From Lethocerus indicus (taxonomy: Eukaryota; Arthropoda; Insecta; Hemiptera; Belostomatidae), in NCBI GenBank assembly GCA_019843655.1, contig JACDQD010000011.1, forward strand, positions 11,760,604 to 11,824,603: a DNA stretch of 64,000 nt, in the 5' to 3' direction. The translations under genes and the position numbers were made by a program. Each line of letters begins with the position of its first letter. Position 1 is the stretch's first letter. The notes below the pieces were generated by a model. It did no database searches. It was not told the DNA's origin and worked only from the letters and a program-made list of their open reading frames with translations. Of the stretch, positions 12,164 through 24,420 are shown one piece after another.

Positions 12164-15100
12164 CTATGCCCAGAGTGGTTGAGGTGGCGGGTGCTGAAGG
12201 AAGTTGGGCAGCAGTTTCGGGGGCTGGGAGGCGGGATCGGGGGCGGCACTGTAGAGGTTGACTGGCGGCCTGGAGAGCCTGGAGAGGCGGCCCGGGTCCG
12301 GCATCGCGAACCTAATCTTCTGCCAGAAGAGCCGGTCGCCCCACTCGATGCAGGTGTTCGTCTTCAGATAGAGCCTGAGGTCGGGGTCGAGGTCGCGGGG
12401 GTTGACCTCCCCGACCAGTACCACTATCAGCCGCCTCCTCCTGTCCTTCAGCACTTCGTGAAGCGCCGACTTGAACTCGAATCTGCACCACTCGGAGTTG
12501 GCGAAGTTCCTCGACAGGACCACTATCGTCCTCTTCGAAGCCTCGACCGCCTCGATGATGGTGTCGGCGACGTAGGCGGTCATGTTGAAGTCCCTGTAGT
12601 GGAGGCAGAGCCTGAACGGCGGCTCTAGTCCCGGCGCCAGCATCTGAGTCACGAACGCCTCGTCCTTAACGCTGTAGCTCACGTAGGCGTCGAACAGTCT
12701 ATCCTGGTCCTCCTCGAAGCCGGCCGCCCTATAGCACATCCTGAGCCCGCAATGGGAATACAACCAGACCCTGAGCTCCCTCCTGTAGACGAACAGAGCG
12801 CAGACCAAACCTATAGAAGTGACGAACGCGCAAAAAGTTAGGAGCAATAGCGGCAGGTAGTCTTGTAACACCTGTCTGTCGACTATTCCCCTAGATCCCC
12901 CCGGGTAGATTGAGCACCAGGTAGAATTCAGATCTTTGAAAGCCGGCCCCAGAGTATTCGTCCTGTTGTTGATCGTGCACCTGATCTGTTTGGCGTCTAC
13001 CACTTTCGCGTGATTCAATCTCAGCCAGGTGCTCATTTCCGTCGTGAATTTACAATCGCAAGACCATCTGTTGCCCGCAAGGCCCACCTCCACCAGATAA
13101 GGGTTGGCCATGAATAGAGTGACCGGGAATTTATACAGTCTGTTGTTGTCCAGCCGCAAAACTTCCAACTGCTTCAGATTTGTGAACGTCCTGTTGTCTA
13201 TGAAATGTATCAGATTGCCCTGCAGATAAATCTCCCTGAGGCTCTCGAGGCTCGAGAGTTCGAATCCGAGCAGCTCCTTGATTCTGTTGTTCTCCAAATG
13301 CAGTACCCTCAACCGCCTCAAACCGCTGAACGTATGATTGTATATGGCGGCGATGTTCGAGTTATTGGCGTAGAGGACTTTAAGGTTTTTCCTACCTATG
13401 AACGAATGGCTGGAGAGCTCGCCGAAATTGTTCCCGTCGAGGTAGACTTCGGTGGCGTCCATCGGTATCCTGCTCGGCATCCTCGTGTACCCGGCCGAAG
13501 AACAGTCGACTATGTTGGCCGCCCACGACTGGTCGTGGTAACAGGTGCAGTTCTGCGGGCAGGTCATTTCGCAGTCGCAGGCGTCGAAATCGCAGCACGT
13601 ACACAACGCGAAACAGTGGGTCTTATAGGAACAAAGGAAGTGGGAGGGTTCGGCCTCCACCAAAGGTATGTAAAGCTTCTCTCTGCTGTACAACAGTTTA
13701 CAATAAATCCCCTCCAAATCCATGACCCTCGGATGTTGACGGAGATGGTCGAGTTTGTTGATCCTCTGAAGCCACTCCATCGTACAATCGCACTGGAAGG
13801 GGTTCCCTCCTATATAAAATTCCGGGAGCGGTCTGTTTTCCTCTACCGGCGTCAAATGCAAAGCGTTCAATTCCATTTCTTCGATTTGGTTAGCGTACAG
13901 ATCGACCCGAGACAAATTCGTTTTCTTAATAAACGTATGAGGCTCAACGTAAGTAACTAGATTATCGTTGAGAAACAGAAGTTCGACGCTGTTCGGTATT
14001 GAGACCGCGGTCACCCTGGTCAGTCTGTTGAAACTCGCGTCTAAAGTTTGAATTTTAAGTTCCGTGTCCAAATTATATTGGTTGCCTAGATCTGGGATGA
14101 AGTTCTTGTGAATATCCAGCCATTGCAGTCCTTGCGGTAACTGTGCGTAATCGAATCTCTCCAATTTGTTGTCGGATATGTTCAACCAGAGAAGGCTCGT
14201 TATGTCGCTAAAGATACCGTTGATGTCGGCCAGCCGATTGGCGTCCAACCGTATCGCCTGTAAATTCGGATTGCCCTCGAAAGCTCCCCTCTGTATCACG
14301 TGAATTTTATTATTAGATAAATTCAATATTTGCAAGGAGGGCAAATCGGCGAACGTCGTCTTACTGATATTCGAAATTTGATTGCCTATAAGTCTGAGAC
14401 CGTACAGATTAGTCATTCCTATAAAGCCCGGTTTGTCTAGAACTGTAATATTGTTTTCGCCCAGATCCAAAGTTCGTAAAAGTCTCATTTCGCGTAGGGC
14501 GGCCGGAACGAAAGTCAATCTGTTACCGTTCAAATTCAAATCTTCGAGACCGGTACAATTTCTGAACGCGTCCGGATGGATTGATTCTAGAATGTTGTTG
14601 TCGAGCGAAAGCAAACTCAAAACGTAAAGTCCGTTCAGAGCGTCCGCGTCGAGATAACTTATTTTATTATAGGAAATTACGAGAGTGTGGAGATTGTTCA
14701 TCGGAGTAAAAGAGTCGGGGGGAATCGTTTCTATAGAATTATATTCTAAATTCAATATCTGCAAAGTGTAAAGATCGTGGAACAGGGTTGGATCTAATTT
14801 GGTGATTCTATTGTGAGATAGATTAAGTAATACGAGACGGATAAGCCCGGAAAAGGTTCCGCTGTTTATCCAAGCGCTGGTCAAATGATTCCTGGAGAGA
14901 TCGAGGGCCTGTAATTGGTTCAGGTCGGAGAAGAGCCCGGGCGATAGCACGCTGATCGAATTATTCTGAAGGTAAATTTCCTTTACGGAGTCGGCACAAT
15001 CGCGAAACAATTCGGGGGGCAACGCGACTACTTTATTATTGGATAAGTCGAAATGACGTAAGTTTTTAAGTCCCGCCAGCGCCCTGTCCGCCACCATCGA

Positions 15101-15937
15101 AATTTCGTTCTCTCTCAAGTAGAGCTCCCTCAGGACTCTGAGAGCGCTAAACCCGTTCATCGGGAGCAGTACGAAATGGTTACCGGACGCGTCCAAAATC
15201 TGTATATCCATGGAGCAAGGCCCGGACGCGTACCTGGGCCCGGGGAGAGAGTCGGTATCTTCGGGGGCGCTGATGAGCGGCTGCGGGGGAGGCGTCTTCT
15301 CTCTGAAGCCGAGATCGCCGACGTCCTGGAGGCGGTTGCCGCTCACGTTCAGCGCTTTCAAGTTGGCCATAGGACAGAAAACGTTCTCGGGAAAGGACCA
15401 TATATTGTCGAGGCTCAGGTCGAGCCTCTCCAGTTGTTTGAGGGGAGTGAAACTATCGCGGGTCAGTTCCAGACTGAACGCCGGCCAGTCGGTGTTGTGG
15501 GTGCGGATCGTCAGGTTCCTCAGATCCGTCAGACCTTCGAAGACGCCCGAACCGATTTTGGTCACCTTGCAATATTCGAGGACGAGCTCTTTCAGGCGCA
15601 CCAGGTGGGCGAACCCCCGCTGTTCGAGGGAACTCCTGGATACGAGGGTGGGGTCGCAACTGATGAGGAGGGAGGCCGTGTGCTCGGCGGGAATGACGCT
15701 GAAATTAGTGTTGTCGAATTCGCTGTTGATAGTCCTCAGGTTGCAGGAGAGGTGGACCTCGTCGGAGTCGCGCAGCCACCACTGGCAGTCGACGGGGGCG
15801 TCGTAGCGGAAGGTGCCGTTGTTGTTGGGGTTGTCCTGGGGGAGAGGCGCCTGGGCCGCCGCCCCCGGACGGCCTCCGCCCCCGGCCCACATCGCCGACA
15901 ACACCCCCCCGAGAAAGACCGACACTAGAGGCGACAT
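12164..15937 (-). CDS. Toll-6: Long Toll receptor, Toll-6-like, single exon, 1257 aa
   Basis: Type I membrane receptor of the insect long-Toll class (Toll-2/6/7/8). Family members act at the cell surface in epithelial patterning and cell-cell recognition, and some in immunity. The frame stays open for 32 codons upstream, but no ATG occurs there; the first ATG, at 15937-15935, is followed by a hydrophobic signal-like stretch ([17 protein letters not shown]). Visible order: N-terminal cysteine region; a long leucine-rich repeat block (about residues 120-705); a cysteine-rich C-cap (from about 708, NPFQCDC); an N-cap cysteine cluster (about 775-800, [15 protein letters not shown]); a short second repeat block (about 815-945); a second C-cap (about 955-1015, RWSCDC); one membrane helix (about 1028-1051); and a TIR domain (about 1081-1213) with box 1 FDAYVSYS at 1082 and box 3 FW at 1204. 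The 45-residue tail is short for the class. No introns or frameshifts are seen, as in known long Tolls. Assignment to Toll-6 rather than Toll-7 or Toll-8 rests on remembered family likeness ([24 protein letters not shown]) and is less certain than the class. Confidence 0.93.
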   Translation of the reverse strand: MSPLVSVFLGGVLSAMWAGGGGRPGAAAQAPLPQDNPNNNGTFRYDAPVDCQWWLRDSDEVHLSCNLRTINSEFDNTNFSVIPAEHTASLLISCDPTLVSRSSLEQRGFAHLVRLKELVLEYCKVTKIGSGVFEGLTDLRNLTIRTHNTDWPAFSLELTRDSFTPLKQLERLDLSLDNIWSFPENVFCPMANLKALNVSGNRLQDVGDLGFREKTPPPQPLISAPEDTDSLPGPRYASGPCSMDIQILDASGNHFVLLPMNGFSALRVLRELYLRENEISMVADRALAGLKNLRHFDLSNNKVVALPPELFRDCADSVKEIYLQNNSISVLSPGLFSDLNQLQALDLSRNHLTSAWINSGTFSGLIRLVLLNLSHNRITKLDPTLFHDLYTLQILNLEYNSIETIPPDSFTPMNNLHTLVISYNKISYLDADALNGLYVLSLLSLDNNILESIHPDAFRNCTGLEDLNLNGNRLTFVPAALREMRLLRTLDLGENNITVLDKPGFIGMTNLYGLRLIGNQISNISKTTFADLPSLQILNLSNNKIHVIQRGAFEGNPNLQAIRLDANRLADINGIFSDITSLLWLNISDNKLERFDYAQLPQGLQWLDIHKNFIPDLGNQYNLDTELKIQTLDASFNRLTRVTAVSIPNSVELLFLNDNLVTYVEPHTFIKKTNLSRVDLYANQIEEMELNALHLTPVEENRPLPEFYIGGNPFQCDCTMEWLQRINKLDHLRQHPRVMDLEGIYCKLLYSREKLYIPLVEAEPSHFLCSYKTHCFALCTCCDFDACDCEMTCPQNCTCYHDQSWAANIVDCSSAGYTRMPSRIPMDATEVYLDGNNFGELSSHSFIGRKNLKVLYANNSNIAAIYNHTFSGLRRLRVLHLENNRIKELLGFELSSLESLREIYLQGNLIHFIDNRTFTNLKQLEVLRLDNNRLYKFPVTLFMANPYLVEVGLAGNRWSCDCKFTTEMSTWLRLNHAKVVDAKQIRCTINNRTNTLGPAFKDLNSTWCSIYPGGSRGIVDRQVLQDYLPLLLLTFCAFVTSIGLVCALFVYRRELRVWLYSHCGLRMCYRAAGFEEDQDRLFDAYVSYSVKDEAFVTQMLAPGLEPPFRLCLHYRDFNMTAYVADTIIEAVEASKRTIVVLSRNFANSEWCRFEFKSALHEVLKDRRRRLIVVLVGEVNPRDLDPDLRLYLKTNTCIEWGDRLFWQKIRFAMPDPGRLSRLSRPPVNLYSAAPDPASQPPKLLPNFLQHPPPQPLWA

Positions 15938-16310
15938 GTCCGGCCCCTGATGACTAGTCGCGGTCGCGCACTCGATCGACTCCCGCCTCCCGACACATCG
16001 CCCGCTCGCGACACTACCGAAAGAGACCCGCACTTGCCGATCCGGGACCGAAAGTCCGGTTTCCCGATATGCGAGGGAGCGAGGACAGAATCGGAGTGGG
16101 GAACGCCAAGACCGACCGAAAGACCCTCTCCCGACGAGTGGTGAGCTCTTACTGAGCCGGGAGGTCGGTGTGCGCTCCGTTGGGGGGGCCGAGCAAGCGC
16201 AACCCTCACTCCTCGCTCCCTCCTCCCTCCCACCGTCCCCGCTCCCTCCCCCGCCAACCCCCTCTCACTCATCTCTCCTCACTCCTCACTCGCTCACCGC
16301 CTAACCGGCC
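15938..16310 (-). promoter_or_regulatory. Candidate 5' leader and promoter of the Toll gene
   Basis: The stretch upstream of the Toll start codon is GC-rich. On the gene's strand it is rich in GA (the plus strand reads CT-rich at about 16200-16290), the kind of tract bound by GAGA-factor-like proteins in insects. An initiator-like TCAGT lies at 16155-16151 on the minus strand, which would give a leader of about 215 nt. No clear TATA box or good downstream promoter element was found at the right distance. The start codon context has G at -3. The location follows from the gene; the exact start site is inference. Confidence 0.3.
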
Positions 16311-19300
16311 ACAGATCTCGATATTAGCGATGAGCGACATATTGGTGAAGAAAACTTTTCCCGAAAATGCTCCCGAACAGTTTAGATTCCCTCTTACCCA
16401 TATTTCCAGTATTTTTGCACAGAATATTGTAATAAATCTCGAGAAATATTATTTCTCATTTCCCTCTCGTAACTTACAATTTTACCCAAATATATTATTT
16501 CGGGAAAAGGTTATCGAAGTAAAACTATGTATAACCCGGAGACTATCGGTATGGAATTGTTGTCTTATAAATTCGTAGTGTCCCTCACACGTTCCAAATT
16601 CATGCGACTGCAGAAATCTAATGCACAGACAGTTCAAATAATATCCTAATGGTAACATGTTTAATAGAATTATGAACGCTGCTAATAATTCTGCAGTTCG
16701 GATCGTTCGCACAGCCCGAAATTAATGTTAATTGAGAACAATTGATCCTAACTCTATCAGACCGATTCCGGTGTCTTTTTTCTCGTTTCCGAACCTGAAT
16801 TAGAGCCGAACGTATGGATTAGCCCTCGGGAATAAATCAAGACATCGAGTTAAGCTCGAAGGAATACACTTAAAAGAATTACCATATTCATTGGACTCCG
16901 GGCCTTTTTTTTTCTTCCTCTCCGGTTCCGCTAATTAATTCCTCCCCCCCTTCTCGCTCTTCGAAGTCAAAGTTTCCCTTTTTCCCTACGGAAGAACTAA
17001 TAACCGGCAATAGCAACGTTCCCATCCTCGGAGGGCAATCGCGTAGGCCGATCATGAAATTTTCCTCGTTAAATACTTTGTCAGCCGATTGAAATTCGAA
17101 ATTGGCCGGGAATCGAACCCCGGACAAGATCTTCGGGGTAGGGCTGCAACACGCGCATAACGCTAACACCACAGATAAAAACTCATAATAGAATATAAAT
17201 TAATACTGAGATCGCAATAACGTTATCTCAACTAGTCAATTGTCGCCTACACCATCGTTTTGTCCAGAAACATAAAGTTTTGATTTGCAAATGCATTAAT
17301 ATTATTGTTGTATCTCATGGAGCCAGCCTCCCAATGTAGGTAAGAGTTCCTGAACCGGCGTCCTTCGCGAAGAGCGTATTAACCCACACAGAGGAGACTG
17401 CTAATTCTTTCAAGTCCATTACAAAGGCACCTTTGTTACGACCGAAGTTTTATTACAGACAACTTTCTTGGTACAACACCAAGAATGTGAGCGACCGTTA
17501 CTATTTATGGTTCGTGGGCGTATGCGCCCCTTCATACGACTAATGTCGGGATCAATAAAAAACTACCCCGAGACTCAATTTGCCGCGCAGACCTCCTCAA
17601 TAAAACGCGTTTTATACTGCGCTAATTAAAGCTTTCTAGATTATAAAGTACTGGAATTAATACGAGCTCGATTCAAAAGATTATTTCGTACCAGGGTCAG
17701 TTTATATCATTATTTTTCTTCTATTCTTTACATCTTTTTAGTTCATATCCCCGACATGGCGACACGTTTCGCTTACACAGTTCATTTGCATGTCATTCTT
17801 TGCCTCGGTAAATAAATAACGATTTTAAAATTCAAACTTATCGGACGTTCCTCCAAAGTGCAATCTGCATATTCCAGTTTGATATAATAGTAATAAATAT
17901 TGTTATTGGCAGCCAGGTTTTCAATTGGGGTCGAAATCCATCGATTGGATGAACATACGACGCCTGTCCACCGAATCGTTCGCGTGACAACCGAACATTA
18001 ATGATAGAACGCGAACCGGAGAAACCTTTTTAGCGGGCCAAATTCGATATCGTCCACGTTTTAGTTGTTTAGTTGTTCCACAATAGTTGTACCCCTGGGT
18101 ACAATAGAGCCGAAGTTATGTTGAAAATTGAACAGACAACTACTGTAAAAATAATTGTTACTACCAAATATATGATTGTTTGTCGCCATTTTGAGAAATA
18201 AAATAAAACTTTAATATTAGCTTATAGAATAAATCGAAGATCTGTCTAACAGTAGCAATGCTTAACCTACTAACGGGACGCTACTGAAGGCGGCGAGAAG
18301 TCGAAACCGGTTCAGCTTCGGACCGAATCACCGATTTGGGACTAGAGAATTATTGTATTTCAGCAGGGGTTTGTACTCAAAACATTTCCGGGGGAAATAG
18401 CTCCGGCTGATTCCGTATTCCGAGGAGCATTCCGTCAGTGAAGCTCTGAGAGGTAGTTAAATCCTATAAAGCATCCTGTCAGCACTATCACCCCACTCGG
18501 TTGTTTGATTCTTGCGGCGTGAGTAAGAGAGATATAAGCCGCGTGCGATAACAATAAGATATTACCTGAAAATTATATATGTAGCCGCATATATTTGTTC
18601 TCGACTTTAACAATAAAGAGAGATTTTTTTGAAATGAAAAATACAATATCAGTTTTATGTCAAGAGCCAAATAGATAGGAACGAATAATGAAATTCTGAA
18701 ACTTCGCATTCTGAATTCTGGACGCTGAATGTTATCTCAAACTTGCCAATTTTTTAAGCAACATTTAAGACCCAAACCACTCCTGTAATTCTTATGAATT
18801 AGTAAGTACTTGTAAGTAATTTGAAGAAATAGTTGATTAAGTTTTCATTCTAAATTTATCAATATTTAGAATAGCCTTTATTATTTTATGAAGTTTTTCT
18901 TAAAAAAAGAACCATCCGGAGCCACTTTTCTTCAGTATTTTGTTTTTTAAAAATACTCTTAAGGCAAGATATAGGAGAAGTTCAGTACCTACCCCTAACT
19001 GCACCCCCACTCCCCCTCCAACAATCGATAGTTTTATAATATCGACTTTCCTCGGGGGACCTTTCGTGGGAGGAACAGTCTCCCCCTATTGTACACCGCA
19101 CAATGATGAATGTGCCTATTTTTTTTCTTTTTATTTTTCGGTAAGTGCAGTCGGATATTTTCAAGCTGAGTCGATTTACTGTGGGAACCAGTGGGAAAGA
19201 CGATAGGCCCAGTCAACAGTTGCGTTCAACAAACTGATATCTCCACTAACTGACCGCGTCATATGCAAGAATTAGCTACTAAAATACCTACTGATGCCGG

Positions 19301-20316
19301 GTAATAGAGTTACTACAAATTTTCCTTCATATAGTGTCGTTTTTTCGTAATAATTGCAGTTATTTATGCCACCGGACAGGATATATAACACGCGATTGAA
19401 CTTTTGTTTCACATTATTATAAATAAAACATTCTTTTTTATTAAACAAAGTTAAGGGGGTAATTACTCATGTATTTCCTTAGTGTTATAAATTACTAAGT
19501 AAGAGCGTTGTAAATTGTTCACCGAGCTCTGAAAACTGCCTAAAAGCCGTCGTGAGGCCACCCCCCCTCTACACTACAGAAACAGAGAGAAAGGATATAT
19601 TTTAAAACAAGGAATATTTCTACATTAGTCAAAGTTTTGGGAGTCATAAATTCAAATCCAGCTGAAAATTACTTTGCCTTCTGCGAAACAGGAGGGGGAG
19701 TGGCCTCCTCTGAAAACTCTGTATGGGCCTTGGGGTGGTACCCTTAATGCCGTGGGGTTCGATTCCATTCACTCCAGTCACCCATTGTACCCGGCCGTGG
19801 GGAACATTGGTAATTTTTTTTTTCGAAAAATACAAACGAAATTACAAAAAGTTAGGTGATTCACAAAATCGTTGCACTCTGTACTGGTTAACTCGCTCCG
19901 GCTTCAAGTTTCACAAAAACTTGGCTGACACAATGGTTAATTTCTACAACGTGCTGAGTATGAGGAGTAATGATCGGAATTATTATCGACAATCCCGAGA
20001 ACTGGATATTGACTCGTGAACACGACTCGCAATGTACCAATGCACTTGCGGATAACCGAAAGTTTAGAATTTTCGCTCAGGGTACTTTTGGGAAGTATAT
20101 ACTCGGTATAAAACCATCAGCAGAGCGGTATTACACTGTTTATAGTACACTATAACATTTACTGTCGCTAAATTCACTGCCTGGTAATTCTGAGACCATT
20201 ATTTTTAATTACGATCGTCCTTCCTGAAGTTTGCAGCTTGTAAAATCTATTATAGCCTTTATTTTAACCAACAATTTCCTACCTTTGCCAATCTCTCGAT
20301 ATTTTACCCAATACTA

Positions 20317-20319
<3 letters not shown>
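16311..20319. other. Interval upstream of the Toll gene
   Basis: Unassigned, AT-rich, apart from the tRNA-like fragment at 17.1 kb. It would be the natural place for proximal Toll enhancers, but no specific site can be supported. Confidence 0.6.
17095..17170 (-). repeat. tRNA-like SINE head or tRNA pseudogene
   Basis: On the minus strand a B-box-like GGGGTTCGATTCCCGG sits in a near-perfect T-arm hairpin. About 40 nt upstream of it is an A-box-like GTGTTAGCGTTATG. No matching acceptor stem was found, so it is not a functional tRNA. The layout fits a tRNA-derived SINE promoter. Confidence 0.5.

Positions 20320-20373
<54 letters not shown>
20320..20373 (+). repeat. (AT)n microsatellite
   Basis: About 54 bp of pure AT directly abutting the left end of the 20.4-kb mariner-like element. 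Confidence 0.98.
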
Positions 20374-20377
<4 letters not shown>

Positions 20378-20883
20378 GTCCCAAAATTAACGCAAGATTT
20401 GAATTTGCCACCATTCTTGCAGTAAAGTTGGCAACCCTATTAAAAAAAAACCATTTGACAGCTGATAGTTTAGGGTTAGTGCAAATGGAGCGTTACACGA
20501 TAGAACAACGTATTTTCATTGTTGAACAATATTTAAAAAATGAAAGTTTGGCAGCCACAGTTCGAAAATTTCGTACAAAATATGGTCAGAATAGTGATTT
20601 AACTTCGTCAATGATTTGACACCATTGGATTTCTTTTTATGGGGTTATTTGATGTCATCAAGCCCGCAACCACGCGTGCGTTGAAGGAGGAAATTCAACG
20701 CTGCATCAACGACATTTAGCCACATTTATGCAAAATGGTCGTGGAAAATTTCGACGTAAGAGTGCGTATGTGCCAGCAAAGCCATACATAACCCTATCCT
20801 GTGTACTTTACGATTCAATAAAAAAATAATTTAAAGAAAAAACTTTTATTTAATTCAAATCTTGCTTTAATTTTGGGACACCC
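20374..20883 (+). mobile_element. Mariner-like element, internally deleted, 510 bp
   Basis: The inverted ends GGGTGTCCCAAAATTAA at 20374 and its complement ending at 20883 match over about 32 bp with one difference. The left end sits directly against a long AT microsatellite, fitting a TA target. The family is different from the 4.0-kb element (different ends and transposase). Confidence 0.88.
20485..20800 (+). pseudogene. Mariner-type transposase remnant (HTH plus C-terminal part)
   Basis: ATG at 20485 gives MERYTIEQRIFIVEQYLKN and VRKFRTKYGQN, the start of a mariner-like transposase. The frame then jumps to DLTPLDFFLWGYL, the motif around the final catalytic residue, and, after further frame changes and a stop, to TRALKEEIQRCIND and VENFDVRVRMCQQSH, a typical C-terminus. 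The central catalytic region is deleted. Confidence 0.85.
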
Positions 20884-23800
20884 GATATAATGTCAATAAC
20901 GCGTATCGAACTCACGAACGCACCTATCGCACAAATGAACAGGTGAGCACAGTTGTGTTCATCACCCTTGACACTGGACGTTTTCAGGGAATGTTGCAAT
21001 GTTCCCTGTACACTACAAGTACCCATGAATGGGACGCCATATAACGGGGCATGCATTACCCGGCCCACCTCCATTTTCTCTATTGTAGCGCTCCAACAAT
21101 ACACCGCCAGCGTCGGGCCAACTCGAAATTCAATTGAATTTGGCCGAAGTTGGCGATAACGCGGCCGTTTCATTATAATACAAATTGTGGTCAATCCCTT
21201 CATTGGGGCCGGTTAAACAAATGACAGGAGCGTGCTCATAAATAATAAACCTATTACTTGGTCTTCGAGCGTATGGAAGTAGTTGGGAGTGAACAACTGA
21301 ATGGAATGTACAAAGTCTTTTTATATTCAAAAAAATTATACTGCACACACACCGATTTTACTTACCGTCAAGTAAAGCAGCAGTTTTTGCGCAAGCAGCA
21401 ATTTTCGGAATTGAATTGACGGAAGAATTTCACAATATCTACAGAGCTGGAAGATTCCTCCGGAAGCGGATATTGCCCAACGCCTTCTTGCGCAATGCGA
21501 CGTGCACAAGAGGACACGGACACAGGATGCGGCGGCTTAATCTATGATCAAACATCTATTAGATATCCGAGGCATTAATTTTATCAATCTTCGCGTCCGT
21601 TCGCTATTGTTTTTATATTCAACGACAGAGGCACATTCACAACGTAGTGGGTTTCGACAACATGAAATTCTGTATGAAATTCATATATGAAGTATGAAGT
21701 TTCGTGTATCTCGTTCTCTACATGAGCATTTATAATTACAATATATAATTATAATTTTAAAAAATCGTTACGATTTACTGCTGGTGCATTCGACTGCAGT
21801 TAGTGTACAAAAATACAGTTTCATCTAAAAATTCAAAATTGTAGTCATTAATTAGGAAGCGGCGGCCAATCTAATGTTTGTTTCACGGGCAATTCTTGAA
21901 AACATATTACCCGCTAACCGGCGTTAACGTAAATTAACCCCCAGCCCGGTTCTCCTTCTCTGCGGTAGTACTTACTATTCCCCCGCCGTGCACCGGTAAT
22001 AAATTCCGTTACCGGCTGAGAGGCTGCCTTATTAATGAAACCTTCGAGACGGATCTACGCACACCGCAGGGGCGATATTATGCTTCGCCGTTCAAATTAT
22101 TGTTTAATTAAACTGGACCCGTTCCGCCCCCCCCCGCCCATTAGCCGGGGGGTTGTTCGGTGTGCATTCGAATGGGCGTAGGTGAGAAATTAAATTTGCC
22201 ACTTTTGCCCAAGTTTTGCGACGATACACGCCGTACAGTCTCGCAAGGCTTATCGGATCCTCGTTTCCATCATTAACCGGTCTCCTCAAGCGGCAAGTTG
22301 TCGAGATATTCCCAATTAAGACAAAGTTGATCACGCCGACGGGACGTGAATCAAAATTACGTCAGCAGCTATATAATTGTAGAAATTATCTACAGATGTT
22401 CTCGACTGTATATATTTCAAATTACGTGATATTAAGAAACATTTTAGGATTAGGTGTAATTCATTGTCGTAAACTATAATTGAATGTCAGCCTGTAAATT
22501 AAATTATTGTACCCCCATAGATACATTCCGCTAATAAAATTCTATTTCTTTATCGCCCCCATGGAACTCTTTCTTTTGCCTGCCACCAAATGCACACGGC
22601 TCACTCACAGTGTTATTAACCACCCCAGGTAGGTGGTAGGTGCCAAGCTTGTTAGGGCCCATTGGAGAGGTAAATATGGGCTCGCTTCGGGAGTTTATTT
22701 TTTCACGTTTTACATTGTGAAACTCTCCCACAACACCCTTCTACCTGCCGGTCCGGTGTAGAAAGATTCGAATGTTTTTCATGTTGTACGTGCCACTTTA
22801 TTCTCATTTTCTGTTAGATTAGTTCGAGTCTTTATTTTACAGCGTTTACCAGTTTAAATTTAATGTGCGCATTCCAAGTCGAACGCCTTTCAAAACGTTT
22901 AAACATTCCCGAAAGTAATATTTAAAAAAACGCGTAAAGAGGGCTGTCCACTTGGCCGAATTCAATAATGAAAATCGCGAAAATTTGTTTCGAATTTGCA
23001 ACAATGAGTGGGAAATTCGATAACTTCCAAATGGCGGCCGCCGAATGATGATTTAATTTCCGCGTTCTCCGCTACGGACCGCCACCCGTTCTACAAGCGG
23101 AGCTTTCGAAACCTTTCGCCTCTAGTTCTCAATTTTTAAGAGTAAAAATACTGAAAATTGCAAAAATTTTTAAATTCTACTCGAAATTACCGGGGTAAAA
23201 GAAGTTAAATTCGTTGTATTTTACCTCACACTGGTTTCTACACGCCAGCCTCTTGGTCTATAGGCCAGTTCATCTGCAGAGGTAGAAAACACGAAACGTT
23301 CAAAACTTCTAAAAGAACATTTGAAGGCATTACACTGTAAAATTGTGATGTTGTAAAGCATGAATATACTGCGAACCATGTAACGTTCGGATTGAAAAAA
23401 AAATCAGCTCGCTTAACGAAAGATATTAATGGAGGATAACAGAAAGGGGGGGGGAGCGTTTTGAAGGATTAATCGGGCACCGTGCTCCTAGTTAATTCGA
23501 AGCGAAGTATTACATCTTTTCACGTCTCCTTTCGGGCCCCGGCCGGAACGGGTTTTGAAGAGGGACGGGAAGAGGGGGAGAGGGTTTCCAGATTAGTTAG
23601 CCACTTTGCTCAATCAAGTGTCCGTGAAAATTACGGTCAATTTTCGTAGCGTAATTGAATTTTCAAAACGGGGCTCCGAGGGTATTACCGGACGGGGCAT
23701 CGTTTATTTCAGCAGTCTATAAAAGAACCCGAGCAAACTGAAGAGTTACGCGAAATATTTCTTTCCACGGCTCGTATGAAGTAATTAAAACTGTTATTTT

Positions 23801-24358
23801 ATTTTATATATCAAGATAATAGAGATTTCCTTATTTTATTATAAGATATCAGTTTCGTACCGCTGTTTAAAGTGCAATTGAGTTATCACCGGAGCATAAC
23901 AGTGAGGGGGTAAGAGAACACCGGTGGTTCTCGACATATATTGACCCCTTTTAAAAAACCAGAAGGCAGTTTCCACAGATAAAAAAACAGTCATCATTGT
24001 TAGCCCAACAATAGGGAGGTTCACCCTCTGTGACGACACTATGAGACTGTCGGCCCAGGTAAACCAAATGCCCCTTGGTTTCGAGAGAAAAATCCTGATC
24101 CGTTTGATATATATATCATTCCTATATTTATAAAGAAACACTACAGGATTATAAAAAAAAAGCTGACAGCGCTGGTGAATAGATCGGCTTCCTGAATTAT
24201 TGGCTTCACGCCCCTCCCCCGCCGGTAGGAGGTTGCCTTCACATTGGTTCTTAATTGTGTAAAAAAACACCGAGAAAGGCTGCCCGACAATAAATAAATC
24301 GGAGCGGGGCGTTATCAATTTTATCAGCGGACCAGGCGAGGAGGAATCTGAATTCGGT
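20884..24358. other. Unassigned interval
   Basis: No recognised gene. A 159-codon minus-strand frame at 23839-24318 matches nothing I know and reads like degenerate repeat sequence. Confidence 0.6.
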
Positions 24359-24420
24359 CGAATTTTCCTACAGAGCGACGGAGGTCATTTAGAGGTCACG
24401 CGGTCACGTCCCTAGCACAA
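24359..24420. repeat. Diverged relative of the 40.8-kb AGGTCA element
   Basis: GAATTTTCC, then GGAGGTCATTTAGAGGTCAC, then CGGTCACGTCC match the reverse complement of the right inner part of the 40.8-kb element. It also carries two AGGTCA half-sites with a five-base spacer (24382-24387 and 24393-24398). The other end is not recognisable. Confidence 0.45.

Noticed and set aside
12179..15928. Long plus-strand open frames (up to 250 codons) across the Toll gene
   Set aside because: They are antisense shadows of the GC-rich, codon-biased Toll exon; their translations show no domain.
19720..19800. GGTTCGATTCC, a B-box-like match near 19.76 kb
   Set aside because: No T-arm hairpin or convincing A box at the right distance.
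23839..24318. 159-codon minus-strand frame
   Set aside because: No recognisable domain; composition looks like degenerate repeat sequence.
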